Origin: Gammaproteobacteria bacterium
GTDB taxonomy: Bacteria; Pseudomonadota; Gammaproteobacteria; SURF-13
Reading direction: 5' to 3'
DNA: 42,124 bases
NCBI GenBank assembly: GCA_003599485.1
Contig: QZKM01000046.1
Location: 1 to 42,124, forward strand
The notes beneath the pieces are model-generated. The model was not told where the DNA came from and ran no database searches. It saw only the letters and a list, made by a program, of their open reading frames with translations. A program made the translations under genes and the position numbers. This document shows positions 7,824 through 16,247 of this stretch, in pieces (the stretch's first letter is position 1; each line of letters begins with the position of its first letter).

Positions 7824-10156
7824 AGGACGACTGCGCGCTCCCTTTTCGGAGCCTCCTTGAGAAACCCGAGTTCTGCCACGTAGTGGCTCGACGGGGCCAC
7901 ATATAAGAATCCTGGCAGGCGGCTATCGCGGCGCTGAACGAACCGCCTCGGCACCGGGACAACAAAACCATCGCCAGGCTCATCTTTTCGCCTCGTGGCG
8001 AGATAGTCCTCCACGTCGCTGTCGAGTACTGCCGGGACCGTAAAGTCCTCGTTTTCGCGCAGCTCTTCCGCGCCGCCACGCGACCAGAAACCATCAGCGA
8101 CAAAGGCAATGAGACGTTCGCCTTCTGCTTCTTGCGCGGACGTAAACTCCTCAAGCAATCCCTCCAGATCGGCCTGCGAGGTCCGCTTGCCCGTTAACTT
8201 TCCGATGAGCTCACGCCCGAGTGTCATCTCCTCTTGCGGATACGGCAGGTTACTTTCAGGATCATAAACATTTACCTCGCCAAGCGGCTCTCCTCTCTGC
8301 TGACTGTGGCGGTTGCAGCGCCCCATGCGCTGGATCAAGGCGGGAATGGGTGCAAGCTCGCTGATGAGCACCTGTGCATCGAGATCGAGGCTCATTTCGC
8401 ATACCTGGGTGGTGATCGCGAGCATGCCTCGCCGCGACGAGTCCTGAAACGCATTAACGACCTCCGTGTGGCGCGCTTTGCGGTGTTCGAGCGTAAACCG
8501 GCTGTGGTAGCAAAGCGGTTGAAGGTCCGTCATGCGCGATGCGAGCGCCTGACACCGATCCACGGTATTGACAACCCATAGAACGCGGCGATCTTCAGCA
8601 ACTGCCTTGCGTGCGATTTCTTCGGCGACACCCATTCCCTTTATCTTCTTGATGCGATAACGCGGCAGGCGTGCGCGTCGCTCAAGGTCCACGAACTGCT
8701 GCTTTTCGTCTGGGAAAACTTCCAAACCCAGGGCCTGCAATGCCTCGCGGCGGCGTGCTGGTAGGCTTGCCGTCATGCAGAGCACCGGCGCATCGAAGCG
8801 ATCGAGAAACTTCAAGAGCGCCGAGAACATGCCCGTGTCAAAGCTGTGTATCTCGTCTATCACCACCACGCTGTCGGCCAGCACCGGCAGAAGGCAGATT
8901 CCGCCGTAGCCCTGCTGTAGGAAGCCGAAGAACTGGTCCACTGTGGCACTGAACACGCGCTTTTGCCAGAACCCCAGCGCATAGAGACGTTCCTCTGTGA
9001 GGTAATTGCGGCCATGGCGTTCGTCGTCCGGGTTTCCAAACATGTCACGCAGCTCGTATCGGGCGGTGCCGCTGAGAAGTGCAGCATCCGTCTCTGGCGC
9101 GTGTGACACGTAGTCGCGGAAACCCTCGGTGGCCGTGGCCCGCGTGGGATACAGAAACAGCACGCGTCCCTGCGGTCGTTCGCGGAGGCGCGCTTCGATC
9201 CAGCGCCAAGCCGCCAGGGTCTTGCCTGTCCCGCAGGAGGCAAGCAGCAGCGCGCGATTCCCCAGGCGGGCAGCATGTTCCTGGAAATCGTGAAAATTAA
9301 ACGGGTTATCGGTTCGCGTCTCGATCGCCCGGATACGTTTCTTGATGATGTGGCAGTCGATCTCCTCCGCGGTCAATGCGTCCTTGAACGCATCGTGCAA
9401 CCATTGGCGCAATGCAATGTCTTCGCGCACCAAACCCGAACCCGCCGCATCGGCTGCGATGACGGCTGCCTTAACCGCCATCAGGAGCTGATGCCGCCGC
9501 GAACTATTTTTCAGCTCTTGCGTTTTTCTTGGATCGAATCGTGTCTCGACGATTCCCCTTGCGTTCTCGATGGGCTGGTCGCCAACAGAAGTCAGTGACC
9601 AGATTCTCGGAACGATTGCGGTGCACGGCGCCATTCCAAGCCTCTTGGCAACGGCATCGAAACACTCCCGGAACTCCAGATTGTCTACATATAGTATGAG
9701 TGTTCGCCCCATCACGCTGACGGGTTGCGCAAAGGAACCGTAATACGGTTCGTCTTTCTGTGACGCTTTGAGGTGGTGGCCGATGACAGCACTCAATACG
9801 ATGTCGCTGTCGAGCTGCGAATTGGAATCTAGCCACGCCTGCACCTCGGGCAATGCCAAGATCATCCCGCTCAGATGTTCGTGCCTCAGCAACTGCTCAC
9901 CCTTCTTCGTGACAGCGCGCTGAAAACCGTCGTTGGCCTTTCCAATATCGTGCAAGCCACAAGACGCAAGCCCATTGGCGAAAAACCCCTCAAAATCCTC
10001 CTCTCCAAGCTTGAAGAAACGTAGCCACTCCTTCCCCAACCGAGTGGGCGCGCCACGTTTGCCGAAAAGAGCTTCAAAGGCGTCCATGACCTCGCCACAG
10101 TGCTCGGCGAGGCCCTTAGGCGCACAACCTTCTTTCGCGGATTTCGCGAGTAACAT
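7820..10156 (-). CDS. cas3: Cas3 HD nuclease-helicase
   Basis: A 778-residue protein with an N-terminal HD nuclease (LAEHCGE near residue 19, GLHDIGK with H69-D70, RHEHLSG, then VIGHH near 127) and a superfamily 2 helicase. Helicase motifs present are Walker A ASCGTGKT (about 307-313), DEIH (434-437), TAS (about 461-463) and QRMGRCNR (about 609-616). All catalytic motifs look intact. Recruited to the R-loop, it nicks and degrades target DNA. ATG 10156 is chosen because it shares a base with the cas6 stop (TGATG). The frame is open to 10186, but that would add ten residues overlapping cas6. Confidence 0.95.
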   Translation of the reverse strand: MLLAKSAKEGCAPKGLAEHCGEVMDAFEALFGKRGAPTRLGKEWLRFFKLGEEDFEGFFANGLASCGLHDIGKANDGFQRAVTKKGEQLLRHEHLSGMILALPEVQAWLDSNSQLDSDIVLSAVIGHHLKASQKDEPYYGSFAQPVSVMGRTLILYVDNLEFRECFDAVAKRLGMAPCTAIVPRIWSLTSVGDQPIENARGIVETRFDPRKTQELKNSSRRHQLLMAVKAAVIAADAAGSGLVREDIALRQWLHDAFKDALTAEEIDCHIIKKRIRAIETRTDNPFNFHDFQEHAARLGNRALLLASCGTGKTLAAWRWIEARLRERPQGRVLFLYPTRATATEGFRDYVSHAPETDAALLSGTARYELRDMFGNPDDERHGRNYLTEERLYALGFWQKRVFSATVDQFFGFLQQGYGGICLLPVLADSVVVIDEIHSFDTGMFSALLKFLDRFDAPVLCMTASLPARRREALQALGLEVFPDEKQQFVDLERRARLPRYRIKKIKGMGVAEEIARKAVAEDRRVLWVVNTVDRCQALASRMTDLQPLCYHSRFTLEHRKARHTEVVNAFQDSSRRGMLAITTQVCEMSLDLDAQVLISELAPIPALIQRMGRCNRHSQQRGEPLGEVNVYDPESNLPYPQEEMTLGRELIGKLTGKRTSQADLEGLLEEFTSAQEAEGERLIAFVADGFWSRGGAEELRENEDFTVPAVLDSDVEDYLATRRKDEPGDGFVVPVPRRFVQRRDSRLPGFLYVAPSSHYVAELGFLKEAPKRERAVVL

Positions 10157-10770
10157 CACCGCTTCCACGGCAGGAAGACCCCACATCCCATCTTCCGCCG
10201 CCCGCCTAGACCCTGCTCTTGCAGCCGGATGGATTCGTCGGCTGTGAGCCCGGTCACGAGCAGTGAATAACCCACGACCTTCTTGTCCTTAATCGTGACG
10301 ATCCGCCGCGGGCCGCGCTGTGGCGTGCCTTTGATATCCAGTGCCTGGAGCTGGCGTCGGCTTTCCTCGTCGAAGCGCGTCTCGTCTTCGCCGTTCTTCG
10401 TGGTGACCAGGTGCGCATACAGCACCGGGGTCGGGATCAACGCCGAGGTCATCGTGGTCCCGACGAGAAACTTGTCTCCGTTTATCTCGATCCGCTTCCC
10501 GGCCAGAGGCAACACCTTCGGGATTCGCTCCACTGGCAACCGCAGCCCGAACCGCGCACCGCGGCCCAGAGCGAGCTTGCCTTGCCCCACGTAACGACCT
10601 CGCACGGGCAAAAGTCCGATGTCGTTCGCCTCGTGGAACCATTGGTTACCTGCGCTTTCAAGCACACGACTGATGGCGCCGTACAGCGCGTATCCGTGGT
10701 CAGCGCCTATCTGCTTGCCCTGCAAATGAAAGTACAGGTCAATGACATGGCCACCGTTTGGCATATTCAT
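10156..10770 (-). CDS. cas6: Cas6 (Cmx6-like) crRNA-processing endoribonuclease
   Basis: A 204-residue protein. IDLYFHLQGKQIGADHGYAL near the N-terminus and the C-terminal glycine-rich loop (LGGRRKMGCGVFLPW) match the Cmx6 form of Cas6. It should cleave the GAAA-capped repeat hairpin, with the His of ADHGYALY a candidate general base. ATG 10770 follows GGGAGG at ideal distance; a GTG six bases earlier is the alternative. It is the first cas gene of the operon, 23 bp after the HIRAN gene and overlapping cas3. Confidence 0.92.
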   Translation of the reverse strand: MNMPNGGHVIDLYFHLQGKQIGADHGYALYGAISRVLESAGNQWFHEANDIGLLPVRGRYVGQGKLALGRGARFGLRLPVERIPKVLPLAGKRIEINGDKFLVGTTMTSALIPTPVLYAHLVTTKNGEDETRFDEESRRQLQALDIKGTPQRGPRRIVTIKDKKVVGYSLLVTGLTADESIRLQEQGLGGRRKMGCGVFLPWKR

Positions 10771-10793
10771 CGCCACCTCCCACTCTCAACCAT

Positions 10794-11186
10794 CTATCCG
10801 ATCTCCAGCCCCACCGCAAACCGCAACCGCTCCCACGGATCAGAACTTTCCTGCAGCCGCACGATGCGGGCGGTCAGGCGCTGGCCGCGGTCGAGCATCT
10901 GGGCAACCGCGGTGTTTTCCAGCCGCGGCACGTAGCCGAGTTTCCGGCCGCGCCAGTCCACACGCACGGCGCGCTCGTCGTAAGGATTAGCCGGTTCGCG
11001 TATGAGTGTGAGCGCCTGGCCTTCGCGCAGGAGCGGCCAGAGTTGCCCGCCGGCGTGATACTGAAAGCCCGCGACGGACGATTCCTGGATCAGCACCCGG
11101 CGGCGCGGCGACACAGCCCAAGCCCGTGCCGCCGGCAATGCAGCCAGGACAGTCAACAGTGATGTCAGAAAATCACGCCTTTTCAT
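10794..11186 (-). CDS. HIRAN-domain protein with Tat signal
   Basis: A 130-residue protein. The N-terminus MKRRDFLTSLLTVLAALPAARAWA has the twin-arginine RRDFL motif, a hydrophobic core and an AxA cleavage site, predicting export by the Tat pathway. The rest is a HIRAN domain (SSVAGFQYHAGGQLWPLLR, LTLIREPANPYDERAVRV, GRKLGYVPRLEN). In eukaryotic HLTF the HIRAN domain binds 3' DNA ends; the role of secreted bacterial HIRAN proteins is unknown. It lies 23 bp upstream of cas6 on the same strand and is probably in the cas transcript. ATG 11186 has GAGGAAA at good spacing; the GTG before it is too close. Confidence 0.88.
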   Translation of the reverse strand: MKRRDFLTSLLTVLAALPAARAWAVSPRRRVLIQESSVAGFQYHAGGQLWPLLREGQALTLIREPANPYDERAVRVDWRGRKLGYVPRLENTAVAQMLDRGQRLTARIVRLQESSDPWERLRFAVGLEIG

Positions 11187-11189
11187 CAC

Positions 11190-11292
11190 TTTCCTCGCCT
11201 CCGGGCATGGCAGCGCCGATTGGTTTACCCGGTCAACTGCAACGGTTCGTGTGTTTGATCAATATAGCATGCCTACTCGCTCATGAAATGAG
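11190..11292 (-). promoter_or_regulatory. Candidate promoter and operator for the HIRAN-cas operon
   Basis: 103 bp between the WYL gene and the HIRAN gene. On the minus strand TTTCAT, 16 bp, then TATATT could be -35 and -10 boxes. A palindrome GCTCAT-GAA-ATGAGC at 11279-11293 overlaps the -35 box and the last codon of the WYL gene. This is a plausible operator for the neighbouring WYL regulator, by inference from position and symmetry only. Confidence 0.45.
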
Positions 11293-12273
11293 CTACGTGG
11301 AATTCTTTTGATATTGAGATAATGCCTTACGAAACTGTTCCAGCACTTTGTTTCGCAAGGCTTCTGGCTTCAGCACCTCGACTTCCGGGCCGTATTTGAG
11401 GATGTCCATCAGCAATTCGCGGTCGTCGGTGTAGGGGATTTCAAGGATATAGCGACGGCCTTCAAAATATCCCTTTTGTTTTGGATGCCACTGTTCGCTG
11501 GCGACCCAGCGGGCGCGCTCCGGGCTGAAGCGCAGGACGGCGGTTCGGGTTTTGCGCCCGGCGAAGATGCCGTAGCCGCTGCCTAATTCCGCATCGAGGG
11601 TTTTACCGGGGACGTTGCGCGCCTTTTTGTCGAGCGGCGTCACCCGGCGAATACCGTCCACGGAAAAGGTGCGCAGCGCGTTCTTGCCGTGGTCCCAAGC
11701 GTCGAGGTACCAGTTGTCGCGGTACCAGGCGAGGCGCTGGGGCGAGATTTCGCGCGCGGTTTCGGCGTCGCGCGTGCGATTGTAGTGGCGGATGGCGAGG
11801 CGCCGGCGTTGCAGCAGCGCCTTGGCGATGGTCTCGAAATAGCCGTGCCGGATTTTGCGCGCCGCCATGGGCAGGAGGCGGATGCGCGCCATCACTTCCT
11901 GCGCGCTGTCGTGCTGTGATTCGAGCAGCGCCTTGATGCGCAGCTTCAGGGGTTCGACGTGGGGTTTGAGCAATCCCGGTTGCAGGTTTTCCAGCAGGTG
12001 GTGCATGGCGAGCAGCGCGTGGATTTCGGAGCTGTTGAACCAGAGCCCGGGGAGTTCGTGGCGCGGGGCGTGGGGGTCGGCTTCGGCGAAGCGATAGCCG
12101 CGCTTTGCTCTATCCCATAGGATGGGCGCGCGCATACGGTCGCGCAGGTATTCGAGGTCGCGCTTGAAGGTGGCGATGCTCACGCCCAGCTGTTCGAGAA
12201 AATCACGCACCGGCACGGCCGCGCCCGCACGCAGCCGCTGTTCGATGATGTAAAACCGTTCGGTGCGATCCAT
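11293..12273 (-). CDS. WYL-domain transcriptional regulator
   Basis: A 326-residue protein with an N-terminal DeoR/HTH-11-like DNA-binding domain (about 1-65; FLEQLGVSIATFKRDLEYLRD), a WYL domain in the middle (about 140-230, with RRRLAIRHYNRTRD and TFSVDGIRRVTPLD) and a C-terminal WCX-like part. WYL proteins often regulate CRISPR-Cas and other defence loci and are thought to sense nucleic-acid ligands. The gene directly precedes the HIRAN-cas genes on the same strand and is divergent from the CheR gene. Its ATG has no strong ribosome-binding site. Confidence 0.92.
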   Translation of the reverse strand: MDRTERFYIIEQRLRAGAAVPVRDFLEQLGVSIATFKRDLEYLRDRMRAPILWDRAKRGYRFAEADPHAPRHELPGLWFNSSEIHALLAMHHLLENLQPGLLKPHVEPLKLRIKALLESQHDSAQEVMARIRLLPMAARKIRHGYFETIAKALLQRRRLAIRHYNRTRDAETAREISPQRLAWYRDNWYLDAWDHGKNALRTFSVDGIRRVTPLDKKARNVPGKTLDAELGSGYGIFAGRKTRTAVLRFSPERARWVASEQWHPKQKGYFEGRRYILEIPYTDDRELLMDILKYGPEVEVLKPEALRNKVLEQFRKALSQYQKNST

Positions 12274-12380
12274 GTTGAAATGCTTCGGCTCAGTATGACG
12301 CGCGGCGGCCGAGGTTTATCCAGATGCGCTGTCACATCGTTCGAACCCAAGGTACCCTATGCACTGGACATCATGGGAGC

Positions 12381-13196
12381 ATGAGGGTGAAGGATACGGA
12401 GTGCGTGCGTTTTCTGCAATGGGGCTTGCCGAGGTTGCGTTTGCGCTGGCCGGGCTTTCGCAAGGTGCGCGGGCAGGTGTGCAAAAGGCTTGCGCGCCGC
12501 CTGCGCGAGCTGAATCTAATGGAGCTTTCCGCCTATGCCGCCCATCTTGACGCCCATCCGGAGGAATGGGCGGTGCTGGACGGCTTGTGCCATATCACCA
12601 TTTCGCGTTTTTACCGCGACCGGGCGGTGTTTGATTACCTGGACGAAAAAATCCTGCCCGTCCTGGCTGAAACTCGCGGCGGGAACGTCTTGCGTTGCTG
12701 GAGCGCGGGCTGCGCCTCGGGCGAGGAAGCTTACACGCTGTTGCTGCTGTGGACGGCGCGCCACGCCGCGCGCGCCTCCGGCGCGGATCTGCGCGTGCTG
12801 GCGACGGACGTGGACGAGCGCGTGCTGGAGCGCGCGCGCAAGGGGTGCTACACCGCCGGCAGCCTGCGCGAGCTGCCGCCGGATTTGCTGGCGCAGGGAT
12901 TTGAGCGTGCGGGGCGGCTCTATTGTGTAAAGCCGGCGTTACGCGACAAGGCGCTGTTTCAGCGGCAGGACTTGCGCACGGGGATGCCCGCGGGGCCTTT
13001 TGATCTGATTCTGTGCCGCAACGCCGCGTTCACCTACTTTGACGAGGCGCTGCAACGGGAGGTGTTGCGGGGCTTCTATGACCGGCTCATCACCTGTGGC
13101 GTTTTGGTGCTGGGGCGGCATGAGGCGCTGCCGCCCGGCGCGCAGGGGTGGTTTGCGCATCCGCATCAGCCGGGCGTTTATGAAAAGCGGGGTTAA
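12381..13196 (+). CDS. CheR-type SAM-dependent methyltransferase, solitary
   Basis: A 271-residue protein. It has a CheR N-terminal-like helical segment, HITISRFYRDRAVFDYL, the SAM-binding motif RCWSAGCASGEEAYTLLLL, an acidic motif LRVLATDVDERVLERAR and FDLILCRN. CheR enzymes methylate glutamates of chemoreceptors, but no chemotaxis genes are nearby, so the substrate is unknown. ATG 12381 is chosen because upstream codons look non-coding; ATG 12324 is also in frame. It is divergent from the WYL gene, which might control both sides. Confidence 0.88.
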   Translation: MRVKDTECVRFLQWGLPRLRLRWPGFRKVRGQVCKRLARRLRELNLMELSAYAAHLDAHPEEWAVLDGLCHITISRFYRDRAVFDYLDEKILPVLAETRGGNVLRCWSAGCASGEEAYTLLLLWTARHAARASGADLRVLATDVDERVLERARKGCYTAGSLRELPPDLLAQGFERAGRLYCVKPALRDKALFQRQDLRTGMPAGPFDLILCRNAAFTYFDEALQREVLRGFYDRLITCGVLVLGRHEALPPGAQGWFAHPHQPGVYEKRG

Positions 13197-13338
13197 GAAT
13201 TAGCCGTATGGTTAACACTTAAAGCGGCGGCATGCCTAAGAATTCATGGATTCCGGCTTGCGCCCGCCTGCGCTCACTTGGCTGGAATGACGAAGTGTCT
13301 GTCAAGTATTTATGCAATCCTCATAAGAAGGACGGCGC
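13197..13338. repeat. Intergenic stretch with a decayed dispersed repeat
   Basis: Between the convergent CheR and ptsP genes. At about 13242-13292 is a segment beginning ATTCATGGATTCCGGCTTGC and ending TGGCTGGAATGAC, a diverged form of the common proteobacterial repeat that pairs an ATTCC half with a GGAAT half. No gene is seen. Confidence 0.4.
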
Positions 13339-15603
13339 TCATGCCGCTCTTATCAAGCCGCCCAGCCCCGCCTGTTGCAAGGCGGCGTGCAGCAGCAGGC
13401 GGATCGCCGAGGTAGTATGCAGTTGCAGCGCTTCGTCGAGCAGGCGGCGCGCCTCATCGCGGCTGAAGTTGCGGATCATCCACTTGACGCGCGGCAGGCT
13501 GGCCACGCTCATGCTGAGGCTGTCCATGCCCATACCGAGCAAGAGCAGCGCGGCGGCGGGATCGCCGGCCATTTCGCCGCACACGCTCACCGGTTTTTCA
13601 TGCCGGTGCGCGCCCTCCACCACCTGCATCAGCGCGCGCAGCACGGCGGGGTGCAGGGCGTCATAAAGCGAGGCGACGCGCGCGTTGTTGCGATCCACCG
13701 CCAGCAGGTATTGGGTGAGGTCGTTGCTGCCGACGGAGAGAAAATCCACGCGCGCGGCGATGGCGTCGGCCTGGTAGACCGCGGACGGCACTTCGATCAT
13801 CACGCCCACCCGCGGCATCACCGGCGTTTCCCCGTTTTCGTTCAGCTCGTCATGCACGCGCCTGATCAGGCGCAACGCCTCATCTACTTCGGACAGGGCG
13901 CTGATCATGGGCAACAGCAGGTGCAGGTTGTTCAGCCCCCTGCTGGCGCGCAGCATGGCGCGCAGTTGCACGATGAAGATTTCAGGATGATCGAGGCTGA
14001 TGCGGATGCCGCGCCAGCCCAGGAACGGATTGTCTTCTTCGATGGGGAAATAGGGCAGGCTTTTGTCGCCGCCGATGTCGAGCGTGCGCAGCACCACCGG
14101 GCGCGGGTGAAACGCCTCCAGCACCTGGCGGTAGATGACGCGCTGTTCCTCCTCGCCGGGGAAACGCTCGCGCGTCATGAACGGAAATTCAGTGCGATAG
14201 AGTCCGATGCCTTCCGCGCCACTATTCAAGGTGGGCGTGATGTCGGACAGGAGTCCGGTGTTGGCGTACAGCGGGACGCGATGTCCGTCGCGCGTGACGG
14301 CTGGCAGGTCGCGCAGTTCTGAAAGCCCGGCGGCCAGAGTCTGCTCCTCATGCGCGATGCGCTGGTATTCGGCGCGCACCACGGGCGTGGGATCGAGGTA
14401 AAGCTGGCCGCGATAACCGTCCACCACCACTTCGCGTCCGTCCACGCGGATCACGTTCAGGTCCGCGGCGCCCATCACCGCGGGCACGCCCATGGCGCGC
14501 GCCAGGATGGCAACGTGCGAGGAACTGGAGCCGCGCACCGAGACGACCCCGGCGAGCCGGTCTTTCGGCACCTCGGCGAGCGCGGTGGCGGACACCTCTT
14601 CACCCACGATCACGGTACGCGGCGGATAGTCATGGTTGCGGCGCGCGTCGGCTTGCAGGTACGCCAGGATGCGCAGGCCGAGGTCGCGCACGTCGCTCGC
14701 GCGCTCGCTCAAATACGCGTCGCCCATCGCCTCGAAGGCGCGCGTGTGCTCGAGGATGGTGTCGCGCAACGCGCCCGGCGCCCACTGGCCGGCGCGGATG
14801 CGCGCGATGGTCTTGCCCGCCAGGCTTTCGCCGCGCAGCATGTGCAGATAGGCGTCGAACAGCGCGATGTCTTCTTCGGGCAGCGTGGCGCGCAGGCGCG
14901 CGGCGAGCGCCTCGATGTCGCCGCGCACCTTGCTCAGCGCGCGTTCGAACAGTTTGATTTCCGCCGCGACATCGGCGCTTTTTCGATCCGGGATGGCGTC
15001 GAGGTCGGTGGGCGGATAGATCACCAGCGCCTGGCCGATGCCGATGCCCGGCGCGCCGGGCAGGCCGGCGACGGCGCGGCCTTGCGCCCCGCGATTGCCG
15101 TGCTGCAAATTGTTGAGGCCGCCGCTCGCCTGCGCGTGCGCGATGCCGCCCGCAAGCTGCGCGGCGATGGTGACCAGCAGGGTCTCTTCGTTCTCGTCGA
15201 ATTTACGCCGCGCGCGCTGGCGCACCACCAGCACGCCCAGCACCTGGCGGTGATGAATGATGGGCACGCCGAGAAAGGCGTGATAACGCTCTTCGCCGGT
15301 CTCGGCGACAAAGCGGTAACGCGGATGGTCGGGGGCGTTGTCCAAGTTGAGCGGCTCGGCGCGCTCGCCCACCACGCCGACCAGGCCTTCGTTGAGCTTG
15401 AGGCGCACCGTGCCCACGGCTTCCGGATTGAGCCCGTCGGTGGCCATCAGCACGTAGTGCTGCTGCACCGGATCGGCGAGATAGACGGAACACACGTCCG
15501 CCGCCATGGCCTGCTTGACGCGCTGTACGATGATCGCCAGCGCCTGCTCCAGGTTGCGGGCGGCGTTCACTTCTTGCACGATGCGGCGCAGGCTTTCGAG
15601 CAT
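13339..15603 (-). CDS. ptsP: Nitrogen-type PTS enzyme I, PtsP (EI-Ntr)
   Basis: A 754-residue protein. An N-terminal GAF domain (about 1-160) precedes a full enzyme I: the HPr-interacting region, phospho-histidine H363 in RGSSSSHVAILARA, and a PEP-binding TIM barrel (GIGLYRTEFPFM, EVPSAVYQAD, SVGSNDLTQYLLAVDRN, VCGEMAGDPAA). It autophosphorylates with PEP and feeds the regulatory Ntr phosphorelay (NPr, EIIA-Ntr), whose other members are not in the window. The gene lies 14 bp downstream of rppH, as in enteric bacteria. Confidence 0.97.
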   Translation of the reverse strand: MLESLRRIVQEVNAARNLEQALAIIVQRVKQAMAADVCSVYLADPVQQHYVLMATDGLNPEAVGTVRLKLNEGLVGVVGERAEPLNLDNAPDHPRYRFVAETGEERYHAFLGVPIIHHRQVLGVLVVRQRARRKFDENEETLLVTIAAQLAGGIAHAQASGGLNNLQHGNRGAQGRAVAGLPGAPGIGIGQALVIYPPTDLDAIPDRKSADVAAEIKLFERALSKVRGDIEALAARLRATLPEEDIALFDAYLHMLRGESLAGKTIARIRAGQWAPGALRDTILEHTRAFEAMGDAYLSERASDVRDLGLRILAYLQADARRNHDYPPRTVIVGEEVSATALAEVPKDRLAGVVSVRGSSSSHVAILARAMGVPAVMGAADLNVIRVDGREVVVDGYRGQLYLDPTPVVRAEYQRIAHEEQTLAAGLSELRDLPAVTRDGHRVPLYANTGLLSDITPTLNSGAEGIGLYRTEFPFMTRERFPGEEEQRVIYRQVLEAFHPRPVVLRTLDIGGDKSLPYFPIEEDNPFLGWRGIRISLDHPEIFIVQLRAMLRASRGLNNLHLLLPMISALSEVDEALRLIRRVHDELNENGETPVMPRVGVMIEVPSAVYQADAIAARVDFLSVGSNDLTQYLLAVDRNNARVASLYDALHPAVLRALMQVVEGAHRHEKPVSVCGEMAGDPAAALLLLGMGMDSLSMSVASLPRVKWMIRNFSRDEARRLLDEALQLHTTSAIRLLLHAALQQAGLGGLIRAA

Positions 15604-15617
15604 GATTCATGGGTTCC

Positions 15618-16148
15618 TTAGCGAGATACTGAACTGTGTGCGTCCTCTCCGAACAACAGCGGCGCAAGCTCGGTCAGCGCCCGTTCGTACACCGCGCGCT
15701 TGAAGGCGACCACTTCGGAGAGCGGATGCCAGTAGTCCACCCAGCGCCAGCGGTCAAACTCCGGTTTGGCGCTGGCGTCCAGCTTTACATATTGCTCCTC
15801 CGCGGCCAAACGCAACAGAAACCAGATTTGCTTTTGTCCGACGTAAAACGGCGCGCGGTCGCCTGTCTGCGTGCGGCCACGCACAGGCAGGCGGCGCACC
15901 AGGTGTTTGGGTATCTCATAGCGCAGCCAGTCGCGCGTGCAGCCGACCAGCGTCACGTGCTCCTGTTGCAGGCCCAGCTCCTCGCCCAGTTCGCGGTACA
16001 TCGCCTGCTCCGGCGTTTCATGGCGCCGTATGCCGCCTTGCGGGAACTGCCATGCATCCTGGCGGATGCGCCGCGCCCACAGCAGTTTGCGCTCGCTATT
16101 GGCGAGGATGATGCCCACGTTGGGACGATAGCCCTCGGAATCAGTCAT
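15618..16148 (-). CDS. rppH: RNA pyrophosphohydrolase RppH
   Basis: A 176-residue Nudix hydrolase that removes pyrophosphate from mRNA 5' ends and so starts 5'-end-dependent decay. [23 protein letters not shown] and the Nudix box ending RELGEELGL are typical. ATG 16148 is chosen; the 20 residues upstream are unlike the family. Between LVR and VGQKQ there are 17 residues where the E. coli protein has 7. This extra loop is encoded by a palindromic repeat (15861-15892) also found in ygfZ. Confidence 0.95.
   Translation of the reverse strand: MTDSEGYRPNVGIILANSERKLLWARRIRQDAWQFPQGGIRRHETPEQAMYRELGEELGLQQEHVTLVGCTRDWLRYEIPKHLVRRLPVRGRTQTGDRAPFYVGQKQIWFLLRLAAEEQYVKLDASAKPEFDRWRWVDYWHPLSEVVAFKRAVYERALTELAPLLFGEDAHSSVSR
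15861..15892. repeat. Palindromic repeat inside rppH
   Basis: 32 bp with nested arms GCCTG/CAGGC and TGCGTG/CACGCA. The minus strand reads GCCTGCCTGTGCGTGGCCGC then ACGCAGACAGGC. The same design occurs twice in ygfZ (40251-40279 and 40297-40325). It accounts for the roughly 10 extra residues of RppH. Confidence 0.7.
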
Positions 16149-16247
16149 GCGCTGAACGACGGATAAAAGAAGAAAGATACAAGAGAAACCGGGAAAGAGC
16201 AAAGGCAAAGAGTTTTACTTTCCCCTTGTATCTTGTATCTTGTACCG
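16149..16247. repeat. Divergent intergenic region with tandem heptamers
   Basis: Three tandem 7-mers (CTTGTAT, CTTGTAT, CTTGTAC) at 16225-16245 end just before the GTG start of the phosphatase gene. AAGATACAAG at 16174-16183 is a perfect inverted copy of CTTGTATCTT at 16225-16234. Change in heptamer number would alter start-site spacing. No clear promoter is assigned. Confidence 0.5.

Noticed and set aside
14350-15621. Plus-strand open frame of 423 codons antisense to ptsP
   Set aside because: High-GC shadow; rich in His, Arg and Ala with no domain, while ptsP on the other strand is complete.
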